Shown piece by piece: positions 37,266 through 47,927 of a stretch of DNA of 64,000 nt. The stretch lies in contig JADKKI010000019.1 in NCBI GenBank assembly GCA_016720595.1, positions 1 to 64,000 of the forward strand, read 5' to 3'. Made by a program: the position numbers and the translations under genes. The stretch's first letter is position 1. Each line of letters starts with the position of its first letter. The DNA is from Myxococcales bacterium. GTDB taxonomy: Bacteria; Myxococcota_A; Polyangia; Haliangiales; Haliangiaceae. Below the pieces are notes generated by a model. The model searched no databases and was not told the DNA's origin. It saw only the letters and a list, made by a program, of their open reading frames with translations.

Positions 37266-39094
37266 TTCCCGGGCTTGGGCAGGATCGGCGCGGGGAGCGC
37301 GCCGGAGGTGGCGGGCTGGACGTCGATCTCCTTCAGCAGGAGGTCCGGTGTCACGATGCCGCTCTCGATGCCGCCCGAGGGCACGAAGCCATCGTCGGTG
37401 CCGCCGGTGAGGCGGAGCGAGAGCTGGGTCTCGGTGGCCGCGAGGAAGTTGTACGTGGTGGTCTCCTTCGAGACCCCGAGCACGTCCTTCCAGGCGCGGA
37501 TCGGCACCTCGCTGAGCTGCACGCCGCGCACCAGCTCCTCCTTGCCGTTCGGGTACACGCGATAGGCGAGCACGGCGGGCGGCGGGAGCTGCTGATCGGT
37601 GCTCTTGATCATCTGCACCAGCTCGCGGCGCGAGAACTCGGGTGCGGCGGTGATCGCGGCGTCATCGAACCGGCGGATGATCAGGCCGTACTTGAGGCCC
37701 TCGCCCCGGGCCGCGGCGATCAGCTTGGACTTGAGCTGGGCGCGCGGGACGGTGGTCTTGCCGCTGACGAACAGGTTGGTGGCGCTGCCGTGGAACGCGC
37801 CACCCTCGGCGGTGCGCCGCGCGTGACCGTTCGAGGTCATGCCCTTGGCGGAGGGCGTGCGCGTGGTGAGCAGCGTCTTCAGCGTGCCGTCCTTGACCAC
37901 CTCGACGCGCTGCGCGGCCACGCCTTCGTCGTCGATCTTGTAGCCGCCGATCAGCGCGTGACCGCCGCCATCGCGGGCGGTGGGGTCATCGACGATCGAG
38001 AGGTTGGGCGCCAGGACGCGGAGCCCGATCTTGTCGGTCAGCGCGCCGCCGAAGCTCTTGGCCTCCTGCGGGTTCAGACCCTCGGGCACCGGCGTGCCGC
38101 CGAGGTTCGGCGCGAGCGAGGCCCGGAGGAGGCCAACGGCGCCCTCGCCCTCGAACAGCACCGGCCCGGAGTACCGCTCCATGAGCGGCGCCGTCTGGAG
38201 CGCGGTGATCGTGTCGATCAGCTTCTTGGCCTCGCCCTTGAGCTCGTCGTCGGAGGGCAGGTCCTTGACGGTGTGGCCGTAGCGCAGGAAGTACTGCGCG
38301 AGGGGCTGGCCATCCTGGGACTGGCCGCTCGCGGAGATCACCACGCCGCTCGCGCGCCGCGTGTCCGTGACGCTCGTGCCCTCGGTGGTGATGTACCAGC
38401 GCCGCTCGAGATAGCTGGTCACCGCCACGCGCGAATCGCGGACCGTGGGGTGATCGCGGAACACGGCGGACAGCGCCTTGGCGCGCGTCTCGAGCTCCTC
38501 GATCGGCTCGAGCACGGGGACCAGGACCGGCGCCTCGCTGACCACCGGCTTCTCGGTGGTCCACGCCGGCACCTCGGACGGGCGTGCTCCGCTCGCGCGG
38601 CGAGCCTCGAGCTTGGCGCGCAGCTGGATCAGCGCCTCCTTGTACGCGCCGTCGGTGACGAGCCAGGCGGCGCGCCGGGCGATGCGTGCGTTCGATTCCA
38701 CGGGCAGGTTGATCGCGACGACGGCATCGATCTCCTCGCCGTTGGGCACGGAGAAGTTGCCGTTGTCGAGCGTGGGCGAGACCTGGACGCGCACGCGCGC
38801 CTCGAGGTTCACGAAGTGCCGGTTGCGCTTGCTCGTGGTCTGCCCGAGGCTCGCGGCGGCGTCATTGACGTCGACCTCGGTGACCTTGTAGGCGATGTGA
38901 TACGGCTTGGGATTCCCCGGGATCTCGAGGTTGGTCATCGCCCGGTTCATCTCCTCGGCGATCGCATCGAGGATCTCCTCGGTGACGGCCTTGGAGCCGG
39001 GACCCTTGGGGAGCTCCTTCGCGGGGACCGCGGAGACGGTGGCGGGGACGAGGGCGAGGAGGGCACACGCGGCCCACTGGAACGAGCGCTTCAC
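37262..39094 (-). CDS. Exported TldD/PmbA-like protein, metal site lost
   Basis: A 610-residue exported protein. A GTG at 39094 gives the signal peptide KRSFQWAACALLALVPATVSA. The fold is that of its upstream neighbour: EEILDAIAEEMNRAM, then a paired C-terminal part with GGGHALIGGYKIDDEGV and GMTSNGHARRTAEGG. At the zinc site it reads VLFEGEGAVGLLRASLAPNLGG, with no HExxxH, so it is probably a non-catalytic subunit. It is coupled by GTGA to both the upstream TldD-like gene and the downstream radical-SAM gene. The frame runs open far upstream, but that is the shadow of the neighbour. Confidence 0.82.
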   Translation of the reverse strand: MKRSFQWAACALLALVPATVSAVPAKELPKGPGSKAVTEEILDAIAEEMNRAMTNLEIPGNPKPYHIAYKVTEVDVNDAAASLGQTTSKRNRHFVNLEARVRVQVSPTLDNGNFSVPNGEEIDAVVAINLPVESNARIARRAAWLVTDGAYKEALIQLRAKLEARRASGARPSEVPAWTTEKPVVSEAPVLVPVLEPIEELETRAKALSAVFRDHPTVRDSRVAVTSYLERRWYITTEGTSVTDTRRASGVVISASGQSQDGQPLAQYFLRYGHTVKDLPSDDELKGEAKKLIDTITALQTAPLMERYSGPVLFEGEGAVGLLRASLAPNLGGTPVPEGLNPQEAKSFGGALTDKIGLRVLAPNLSIVDDPTARDGGGHALIGGYKIDDEGVAAQRVEVVKDGTLKTLLTTRTPSAKGMTSNGHARRTAEGGAFHGSATNLFVSGKTTVPRAQLKSKLIAAARGEGLKYGLIIRRFDDAAITAAPEFSRRELVQMIKSTDQQLPPPAVLAYRVYPNGKEELVRGVQLSEVPIRAWKDVLGVSKETTTYNFLAATETQLSLRLTGGTDDGFVPSGGIESGIVTPDLLLKEIDVQPATSGALPAPILPKPGK

Positions 39095-40920
39095 GGCGTC
39101 TCCTTCGGGGTCGAACCGGTCGCTTGCTTGATCGAGGGTGGCTGCATGAGGGGGGGGCGATCGGGCGGGATGAAGCCGCGCTCGATCTCGAGCTTCTCGA
39201 TCAGCAGGCTCGGGGCGGAGGCGGAGACCGGGACCCAGCCGCTCTCGGCGCCGCACACGCCGTTGAACGTCTCGATCTCGCGGCTCGCCGCCCGGATCGA
39301 CTGCAGGGCCACCAGGGGGGTGCCGCTGATGTCGATGCCGCGGACCAGCTCGCGCTTGCCGTCCGGGAACAGCTTGTAGGCCATCACGGGGTTGACCTTG
39401 AAGGCCTGGGGCGCAAAGGCGGACGTATTCGTGAACCCGCCGCTGATATCGGAGAAGATCATCCCGTACGGACGCTTCTGCTTCTTGATCTCCTCGATGA
39501 GCAACTTCTCGAGATCCGCCCGCGGCACGCTCTTGGACACCTCGACCACGAGGTTGCCTTGACGTGCGACCGGCGGCAGGCCCGGGGACCGGCGGCCGTG
39601 GCCGTTGGAGCTCATGAAGCCCTTGATCGGGTTGCGGCCCATCAGGAAGCCCACCAGCTTGCCGCGATCGATCAGGGGCACGTGCTGCGCGCGCACGCCC
39701 TCGTCGTCGAAGCGGAAGAAGCCGTTCAGCTGCATCCCGTTGAGGGTGACGATCATCGGATCGTCGTAGACACTCAGCCACTCGGGCGCGATGTCCTTGC
39801 CCACGTACGACGCGAAGGTCTGGCCGCTCGTCGTGTCCTTCTGGCGGTGGCCCTCGATCCGATGACCGAACACCTCGTGAAAGAACACACCGGCCGCGCG
39901 GCCCTCGAGGATCGCCGGGCCGACGTACGGCTCGGCGAGCGGGGCGTCGTGCAGCGCATCGAGATCGCCGGTCACGGTGGCGATCATCTTGTCGACGTCC
40001 GCCTCGGGGGGCAGGTCCGCGGGCTGGCGGCCGAACCGCTGCTCGAGGCGCGACAGGCTCATCCCATCGTCGGCCTTGACGCCGACGGAGACCGACATCT
40101 GCGCGTTGGTCCACGACAGCTGGATCTGGCTGCCCTCGCTGTTCACGAACCACGCCGTGTTCTGCTGGAACACGACGCCGCAGGTGCCGCGTGTGGCGGC
40201 GCCCTTGAGCGCCTTGGCCGAGCAGCGCTTGAGCCGCTCGACCCAGACGGACTTGTCGAACGTGACGGTGACCGGCGCCTCGACGTAGACCTCGGGCTTG
40301 GAGCCGGCGAAGTCGGGCGCCGTGGCATGCTTGGACAGGGTGGCCTGATCCTGGCGGACGTAGCCGAGCGCGGTGACGGACTCGCGGTAGCGGCGATCGG
40401 TCTCGAGCCACAGCGCGTTCGCGATCGCCTGCTTGTCCTCGCCGAACGGGACCACGCCGCGGCGGGTCAGCGGCGAGTTGAGGCCGTTGTCGTCGCTGGC
40501 GAGATCGCGGGTGTTGTCGAGGTTGGGATCACCCACGCGGACCTCGACGTCGAGGTTGCGCGCGGTGTCATCGCTGTCGGTGATCAGGGCGCCGCCCTCG
40601 GCCTCGAGGCTGACGATCCGCTGTTCGACGAGCTGGTAGGCGAGGTAGTGGGCGGGCTCCTTCTGCTTCTGCAGCGCGCCCATCTCCCGCTCGTTCTCGC
40701 TCTTCAGGATGTCCAGGATCGCCGACCGCTTGTCGGGGGCGTTGCCCTCCGTCGGCTGGCTCTTGGTGACCTCGATCTTCGCGGGGATCGCGGGCAGGTC
40801 GAGCTTGATCTCGGGCAGCGGTTGCGGCTTCGGGTCGGGCTTGACGGTCGTGTTGCCGCCATTGCCGGCGGGGCAGCCCAGGAGCCCGGCGGCAGCGCCG
40901 AGACAGAAGATCCATCGCAT
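39091..40920 (-). CDS. Exported TldD-like metalloprotease lipoprotein
   Basis: A 609-residue TldD-type protein with signal MRWIFCLGAAAGLLGC and a lipobox Cys at about residue 16. The TldD zinc site is intact: VFFHEVFGHRIEGH, with HEVFGH at about 348-353. Other family blocks are ADVDKMIATVTGDLDAL, GVRAQHVPLIDRGKLVG and MSSNGHGRR. Known TldD acts with TldE in the cytoplasm on antitoxins or ribosomal peptides such as microcin B17. Here the protease should sit outside the inner membrane, paired with the zinc-less neighbour. It heads an operon of four genes and is divergent from the double-receiver gene. Confidence 0.86.
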   Translation of the reverse strand: MRWIFCLGAAAGLLGCPAGNGGNTTVKPDPKPQPLPEIKLDLPAIPAKIEVTKSQPTEGNAPDKRSAILDILKSENEREMGALQKQKEPAHYLAYQLVEQRIVSLEAEGGALITDSDDTARNLDVEVRVGDPNLDNTRDLASDDNGLNSPLTRRGVVPFGEDKQAIANALWLETDRRYRESVTALGYVRQDQATLSKHATAPDFAGSKPEVYVEAPVTVTFDKSVWVERLKRCSAKALKGAATRGTCGVVFQQNTAWFVNSEGSQIQLSWTNAQMSVSVGVKADDGMSLSRLEQRFGRQPADLPPEADVDKMIATVTGDLDALHDAPLAEPYVGPAILEGRAAGVFFHEVFGHRIEGHRQKDTTSGQTFASYVGKDIAPEWLSVYDDPMIVTLNGMQLNGFFRFDDEGVRAQHVPLIDRGKLVGFLMGRNPIKGFMSSNGHGRRSPGLPPVARQGNLVVEVSKSVPRADLEKLLIEEIKKQKRPYGMIFSDISGGFTNTSAFAPQAFKVNPVMAYKLFPDGKRELVRGIDISGTPLVALQSIRAASREIETFNGVCGAESGWVPVSASAPSLLIEKLEIERGFIPPDRPPLMQPPSIKQATGSTPKETP

Positions 40921-40946
40921 ATGCCCGAAACACTAGCACGGCTATA

Positions 40947-41762
40947 ATGAGCGCCACCTTGCCGTTGGAACGTCCTACCGTCCTCGTGATTCACCACGAT
41001 GCCGACGCATTGGACTTGCTCACGCGCCTGTTCGAGGCGAGCGGCTTCGACGTCGTCACCGCGGTGACCGGGTATCGCGCCCAGGCCCTGCTGGAGGGTG
41101 ATCGCCGGGTCGACGTGGTGGTCGCCCCGTGGGACACCCACCACGCGGTCGGCGGGGAGGTCTATCGGTGGTGCCTGCAGCGCCGCTACGATCTCCGTGA
41201 TCAGTTCGTGTTCATCGGCGCCGAGGTCCCGGCGGAGTTCGATCAGCTCGTGGCAGGGCGCTGCCTCTCGGTGTCGCTGGTCCGGCCGGCCGAGGTCGTG
41301 CGGGTGGCGCTCGCCACCGTCAAGCGGCGCGTCAAGCTCGAGGCCCAGCGCGATGCGCTGTCGGAGCACGATGGCGCCAAGCACCGGCTCCTCCTGTGCG
41401 ACGACGAGCCCGTGCTGCTGATGGTGATGGGTGATCTCCTCGCGCAGACCTATGCGGTGACGCGCGTGGAGACCGGTCACGCCGCGATCGTGCTCCTCGA
41501 GAACGAGGACTTCGATGCCATGGTGCTCGACTGGCACATGGATGATGGCAACGGCGCCGACGTGTACCGCTGGATCCAGGCCCACAAGCCGTGGCTGTGC
41601 GATCGCGTGGTGTTCCTCTCGGGTGGCGAGGGCGACGATGCCCAGGCGGTGGCTCCCGGGCGGCCGATGCTGCGGAAGGGCCAGGACTCGCACGCCCTGA
41701 CCACCGTGCTCCACGAGATCGTGCGACAGGTGCGGAGCGGGTCGATCCCGATCGAGTTCTGA
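40947..41762 (+). CDS. Tandem receiver-domain response regulator
   Basis: A 271-residue protein of two receiver domains with no output domain. The first (residues about 10-120) is degenerate: VLVIHHDADAL, and VVVAPWD where the phospho-Asp should be. The second (about 145-265) is complete: LLLCDDEP, the phospho-Asp in MVLDWHMDD, FLSGG and the Lys in MLRKG. It may relay or sequester phosphate, or act through protein contacts. TATAAT overlaps the ATG at 40947, so a leaderless start at the TTG at 40959 is possible. It overlaps the corA start as TGATG. Confidence 0.82.
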   Translation: MSATLPLERPTVLVIHHDADALDLLTRLFEASGFDVVTAVTGYRAQALLEGDRRVDVVVAPWDTHHAVGGEVYRWCLQRRYDLRDQFVFIGAEVPAEFDQLVAGRCLSVSLVRPAEVVRVALATVKRRVKLEAQRDALSEHDGAKHRLLLCDDEPVLLMVMGDLLAQTYAVTRVETGHAAIVLLENEDFDAMVLDWHMDDGNGADVYRWIQAHKPWLCDRVVFLSGGEGDDAQAVAPGRPMLRKGQDSHALTTVLHEIVRQVRSGSIPIEF

Positions 41763-42781
41763 TGCAGGCGAGAATCCTCGACGGCGACAAGCTCGTCACC
41801 ACGACCCGGCTCGTGGACATTCGCGCGGCGCTCGCCGCGAAGCAGCGGATCTGGATCGATCTCGAGCGCGAGTCGCCCGAGGCCAACGAGCTGCTGAAGG
41901 ACGTGCTCAAGCTCCACCCGCTGACGATCGAGGATGTCTGGGGGCCGCGCTCGCAGCCGAAGATCGATGACTTCGACGAGTACCTGTACGTGATCATCCA
42001 CGGCATCGGTGCGCGCAAGAAGGACAAGCTCGAGCTCGTCGAGATCGACATCGTGATCGGCGACAACTGGCTGGTCAGCCACGATCGGGATGGCCTGATC
42101 TCCGACGACGTGGGCACCGAGCTCGATCACTCGCCACGCCTGATCCAGAAGGGCATCCCGTGGCTCGCCCACGCGCTCCTCGATCGCGCGGTGGATCGCT
42201 ATCTCCCGGTGATCGATCAGCTCGATCGCGAGATCGAGCAGCTCGAGGTCGACGTGCTGTCCAAGGCCGGCACGCCGAAGGGCAAGAAGGTCCTCGCGCG
42301 CATCCTCGCGTTCAAGCGCACGCTGCAGGACCTGCGACGGATGTCGATCCACCAGCGCGAGATCTTGCTGCGTCTGTCGCGCGGTGATTTCGGCGAGATC
42401 CCGGCCGAGGCGATCCCGTTCTACCGGGACGTCTACGATCACTTCCTCCGGATCGGCGACATCACCGAGGGCTACCGCGATCTCGTGACCTCCGCGCTCG
42501 ACGCCTACCTCAGCGTGCAGAGCAATCGCATGAACGAGGTGATGAAGACGCTGACCCTGATCTCCACCATCATGCTCCCGCTGACGTTCATCGCCGGCGT
42601 CTACGGCATGAACTTCGACAACATGCCCGAGCTGCACTGGTGGTGGGGCTATCCCTTCGCGCTGGCTCTGATGACCTCCGTCGGCATCGGCATCCTCATG
42701 TACTTCCGCTACAAGGGCTGGATCGGCGACAGCGAAGCGGCCAAGGAGCGCAAGCGCCGGGCCGACACCGGCGCCGACTGA
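41762..42781 (+). CDS. corA: CorA-family magnesium/divalent cation channel
   Basis: A 339-residue CorA-type channel of the inner membrane. The cytoplasmic N-terminal domain is followed by long helices (LDREIEQLEVDVLSK, FKRTLQDLRRMSIHQRE). Two C-terminal membrane helices then frame the selectivity signature YGMNFDNMPE, with the first helix at TLISTIMLPLTFIAG. The ATG at 41762 overlaps the stop of the double-receiver gene (TGATG), implying translational coupling of the channel to that regulator. The C-terminus is basic (KERKRRADTGAD). Confidence 0.92.
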   Translation: MQARILDGDKLVTTTRLVDIRAALAAKQRIWIDLERESPEANELLKDVLKLHPLTIEDVWGPRSQPKIDDFDEYLYVIIHGIGARKKDKLELVEIDIVIGDNWLVSHDRDGLISDDVGTELDHSPRLIQKGIPWLAHALLDRAVDRYLPVIDQLDREIEQLEVDVLSKAGTPKGKKVLARILAFKRTLQDLRRMSIHQREILLRLSRGDFGEIPAEAIPFYRDVYDHFLRIGDITEGYRDLVTSALDAYLSVQSNRMNEVMKTLTLISTIMLPLTFIAGVYGMNFDNMPELHWWWGYPFALALMTSVGIGILMYFRYKGWIGDSEAAKERKRRADTGAD

Positions 42782-42798
42782 GTCATCTACTCAGTTGG
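42774..42798. terminator. Strong bidirectional hairpin over two stop codons
   Basis: CCGACTGAGT and ACTCAGTTGG pair over 10 bp (one G-U) around a 5-base loop. The corA TGA lies in one arm and the convergent gene's TGA in the other. This is the best-formed of the shared terminators in the window. Confidence 0.6.
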
Positions 42799-44167
42799 TG
42801 CCGAGGACATCGCTGGCGATCTCTTCGAGGCGCTGGAGCGCGGCCACCAGGTTCTCGAGTGGGAGCTCGTCGGCGTTGAGCATCAGCACGTACCCGGGCT
42901 CGCCACGGCGGATCGTACCGCGCGGATCGTAGAGCAGCCAATCACTGGGCTGGCCCCAGTTCGCGAGTGGGATGCACTCGTCGATCCCGGTGGCACCGTA
43001 CTCGGCGGACATCGCGAGGTACTCGCGTGCCCTGGTCGCGAGGGCGGTGTCGCCGCCGTAGTCCTTGGTGCCGAAGAACTCGTTGTCCCAGAGCTTCATG
43101 CCATCCGCGATCGTCAGTAGCGCGCGGTAGTCATTCGGCAGCTGGAGCTTGGTGGCGTGTTCCGCCGCGAGCACGCTCTCGAGCGTGGTGGGCGGATTGA
43201 GCTGACCATGCTCGCCGAACCCCTCGAGCGTGGCCACCACCGAGGCGAGGGCGGCGCGCACCGGCTGGAGGTGCGGGCGGATGTCCACCGGGATCACGGG
43301 TACCGCTGCCCCATCGAGGACCCGGTCGAAGTCCGGGTCGGCGAGGTACGGGGCGAAGTCGTCATCGCGGCGGACCTGTGCGGGCGTGGCGCCGGCCTCG
43401 AGAGCGGCCTCGAGGGATGCCAGCATCGCGTCGCGCGCGTTGATGACCGCGTAGGCGCAGGCGATGTTGAACCGCAGCTCGGCGGTCGCGCTGTCGGGAA
43501 CCAGCGGGATCAGCCGCGCGATCCGTTCGGGATCGGGGCCGACGGCGGCGAACGCGTTGCGCAGGAACTCCTGCGCGTGAAACCCGGCGCGATCGGGCAG
43601 GTCCGTCCATCGCGAGAGCACGAGATCGAGCAGCTCCTTGACCTCGGGACCGCCACGGTGCTCGTGCGCGATCGGGAGCAACATCAGCTGCGCGGAGCCG
43701 AGGGCGATCTGCCCCTGCTGGACGTTGGCCTCACCGTCGATCGTCGAGAGGAACCGGCGCAGCGCATCGATCGGATGCTCGTCCTCGAGGATCTCGACGA
43801 CCCGCGCACCACCCGCGGCCCGGACCACCGGCTCGATCGGCGCCGGGGGCAGCGTGCCGAGCGGCATCCGGCGCTTGGTGGCGGTGGACTTCGGTGCGGG
43901 GACCGCAGCCTTCTTCGGCGCCGCCGTCCTGGGCGTAGCGGCCTTGGGCGTAGCGGCCTTGGGCGTAGCGGCCTTGGGCGTAGCGGCCTTCTTGGGTGCG
44001 GCCTTCCGAGGGGCGGCCTTCTTGGGTGCGGCCTGCTTGGGCGCGGGCTTCCTTGAGGCTGCGGGCTTCTTGGCGGCGGCGGACTTCCTGGGCGCGGGCT
44101 TGCCAGGCGCAGGCTTGGCCTTGGGCCTCGCCGCGGCGGGCTTTGCCCTGTTCTTCGCCTTTGCCAT
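42791..44167 (-). CDS. Histone H1-like tail fused to TPR-like and SMI1/KNR4 (SUKH) domains
   Basis: A 458-residue protein. Residues 1-100 are Lys/Ala/Pro-rich, like bacterial histone H1 tails, with ATPKA repeats. The middle has TPR-type sequence (RFNIACAYAVINARDAML, FAPYLADPDFDRVL). The C-terminal part resembles SMI1/KNR4: KLQLPNDYRALLTIADGM and LPLENLVAALQRL. The basic tail should bind nucleic acid, and SUKH domains bind other proteins, often toxins. The combination suggests a nucleoid-linked adaptor, but there is no toxin gene beside it. It is convergent with corA. Confidence 0.75.
   Translation of the reverse strand: MAKAKNRAKPAAARPKAKPAPGKPAPRKSAAAKKPAASRKPAPKQAAPKKAAPRKAAPKKAATPKAATPKAATPKAATPRTAAPKKAAVPAPKSTATKRRMPLGTLPPAPIEPVVRAAGGARVVEILEDEHPIDALRRFLSTIDGEANVQQGQIALGSAQLMLLPIAHEHRGGPEVKELLDLVLSRWTDLPDRAGFHAQEFLRNAFAAVGPDPERIARLIPLVPDSATAELRFNIACAYAVINARDAMLASLEAALEAGATPAQVRRDDDFAPYLADPDFDRVLDGAAVPVIPVDIRPHLQPVRAALASVVATLEGFGEHGQLNPPTTLESVLAAEHATKLQLPNDYRALLTIADGMKLWDNEFFGTKDYGGDTALATRAREYLAMSAEYGATGIDECIPLANWGQPSDWLLYDPRGTIRRGEPGYVLMLNADELPLENLVAALQRLEEIASDVLGTN
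43931..43990 (-). repeat. Four tandem 15-bp repeats in the H1-like tail
   Basis: On the plus strand GGGCGTAGCGGCCTT occurs four times without change, encoding five-residue ATPKA units on the minus strand. Length changes by slippage would keep the frame. Confidence 0.88.
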
Positions 44168-44190
44168 GCTCCTCGACGACGCTACCAGGA

Positions 44191-46173
<1,983 letters not shown>

Positions 46174-46226
46174 CGCCGAGGACCGTACCACCCAACTGCG
46201 CCCGCGGGATCAGCCGTGCTCTCGGC

Positions 46227-47927
46227 TCAGAACGGGGGCTTGATTCCCGTGCCCGTGGTTTCGGGCTTGGCGCCAGAGCCGGTGTTGTTGCCGGTGTTCG
46301 GTGGTGGGATCACCTTCACGGCTGCCGAGCCAGAGCCGGCGCCGTTGCCCTTGGGCGGCTTGGTCCCGCCTTTGGGTGGCTTGGTCCCGCCCTTGGGTGG
46401 CTTGCTGCCACCGACGGTGAGCGGCTTCCCGACGACCTCGGGAGCCTTTGCACTGCCCGCGTCGCTCCCGAGCTCCGTGGCGATCGGCTGTGCGCTGCCC
46501 GCCGGTGTCCCGGTGTCGCTGCCCGCCGGCTTTGCGCCGCTCGGATCGGCGATCGGCGGCTGGGTGATGGGCTGGGTGATCTCTCCACGCGGCTTGGGAT
46601 CCGGGGGGGTCTCGTCGCCACCGCGCATGCTGAACGCGATCGCGATGGTGGCGACCAGCGCCACCGCACCCGCGCCGGCGATCAAGGGCCAGCGCTTCTT
46701 CGCGGGTGCTGTGAACCCTGGCGTCGAGAGACCGGGCTGCGAGGTCGCAGGCACTGGATCGGCCGAGGCGGCGAGCATGGTCTCGCCGGTCATCATCCGC
46801 TGGACGGCGGTGTTGCTCGGCTTACGGCGCTCTGCGACGAGCGAGGGCGGCACCGGCGTCTGGAGGCCCGCGAACTGCGCGGTGGTCGCCGGGAACGGTC
46901 CGAGGCTCGGGTTGGTGTCGTTCGGCCACGCCTCCGCAGCGAACGGCGTCGGGGTGCTGAGGTTCAGCGCGTCCTCGAGAGCGGAGCGCGCCTCGTGGGC
47001 GCTCTGGTAGCGGTTCGCGGGCTTCTTCGCGAGCAGCTTGTCGATCACGCGGGCGAGCTTCGCGGGCACGCCCGTCATCGGCGGCGCCGGGTCGTCACAG
47101 GCGTGCATCGAGAGCAGCTCGTGCACCGAGTCCGACATGAACGGGAGCCGGCCCGAGCCGAGCAGATAGAGGATCACGCCGAGCGAATACAGATCGGAGC
47201 GCGCATCGCACGGTTCGCCGGTTGCGAGCTCCGGCGGCATGAACGCGGGCGTGCCGACCACCGCCCCGGCGCCAGTCATCGTGGTGGAGGTCTGATCGGG
47301 CGAGGTGGACTTCGCGAGGCCGAAGTCGAGGACCTTCACGAGGTCGCGACCCGAGGCCATCAGCATGATGTTCGAGGGCTTGAGATCGCGATGGATGATC
47401 GAGAGCTCGTGCGCGCCCTCGAGCGCGTCGCAGATCTGGATGCCGATGCGCACCACGCGCTCGGGCTTGAACACGTGCTCCGCCTTGATCACGTCATCGA
47501 GCGTGCGGCCCGAGACCAGCTCCATGACCAGGTAGAACACGCCGTCCTCGGTCTGCCCGAAATCGAGGACGCCGACGGCGTTCGGGTGAGTGAGGCGACT
47601 CGCGAGCTTGGCCTCGCGGAGGAAGCGCTTGATGACCTCGGGCTCGGAGACCAGGCTCGAGTTGACGACCTTGATCGCCACCTCGCGATCCACCGAGTGT
47701 TGCTCCGCGCGATAGACCGCGCCCATGCCGCCGGAGCCGAGCTTCTCGAGGATGGTGAACCGGCCGTCGATGTCACGGCCGAGGAACGGATCGATCCGCG
47801 CCTTCAGCTTGAGCAGCCGCGTGCCGTCCGTGGGACAGCGCTCGCCGACATGGAACGTCTTCTCGCAAGCCGTGCAGTACAGCTCGCCAGGAGGGTTCGA
47901 ATCGGCGGCAGCGCTCAACGACTCCAC
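46227..47927 (-). CDS. Ser/Thr kinase with zinc-ribbon-like N-terminus and membrane helix
   Basis: A 566-residue kinase. The N-terminus has two Cys pairs (LYCTACEKTFHVGERC), perhaps a zinc knuckle. The kinase domain follows with GSGGMGAVYRAEQ, EVAIKVV, HRDLKPSNIML, VLDFGLAKS and TPAFMPPEL. A transmembrane helix (WPLIAGAGAVALVATIAIAF) separates it from an extracytoplasmic Gly/Thr/Lys/Pro tail with KPPKGGT repeats encoded by three 21-bp units at 46351-46413. The GTG at 47927 lies 13 bases inside the preceding TPR-PEGA gene, so the two are coupled. Confidence 0.92.
   Translation of the reverse strand: MESLSAAADSNPPGELYCTACEKTFHVGERCPTDGTRLLKLKARIDPFLGRDIDGRFTILEKLGSGGMGAVYRAEQHSVDREVAIKVVNSSLVSEPEVIKRFLREAKLASRLTHPNAVGVLDFGQTEDGVFYLVMELVSGRTLDDVIKAEHVFKPERVVRIGIQICDALEGAHELSIIHRDLKPSNIMLMASGRDLVKVLDFGLAKSTSPDQTSTTMTGAGAVVGTPAFMPPELATGEPCDARSDLYSLGVILYLLGSGRLPFMSDSVHELLSMHACDDPAPPMTGVPAKLARVIDKLLAKKPANRYQSAHEARSALEDALNLSTPTPFAAEAWPNDTNPSLGPFPATTAQFAGLQTPVPPSLVAERRKPSNTAVQRMMTGETMLAASADPVPATSQPGLSTPGFTAPAKKRWPLIAGAGAVALVATIAIAFSMRGGDETPPDPKPRGEITQPITQPPIADPSGAKPAGSDTGTPAGSAQPIATELGSDAGSAKAPEVVGKPLTVGGSKPPKGGTKPPKGGTKPPKGNGAGSGSAAVKVIPPPNTGNNTGSGAKPETTGTGIKPPF

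Noticed and set aside
37235..39379. Long plus-strand frame opposite the TldD/PmbA-like gene
   Set aside because: Antisense of a real gene with signal peptide and conserved blocks; no motifs on this strand.
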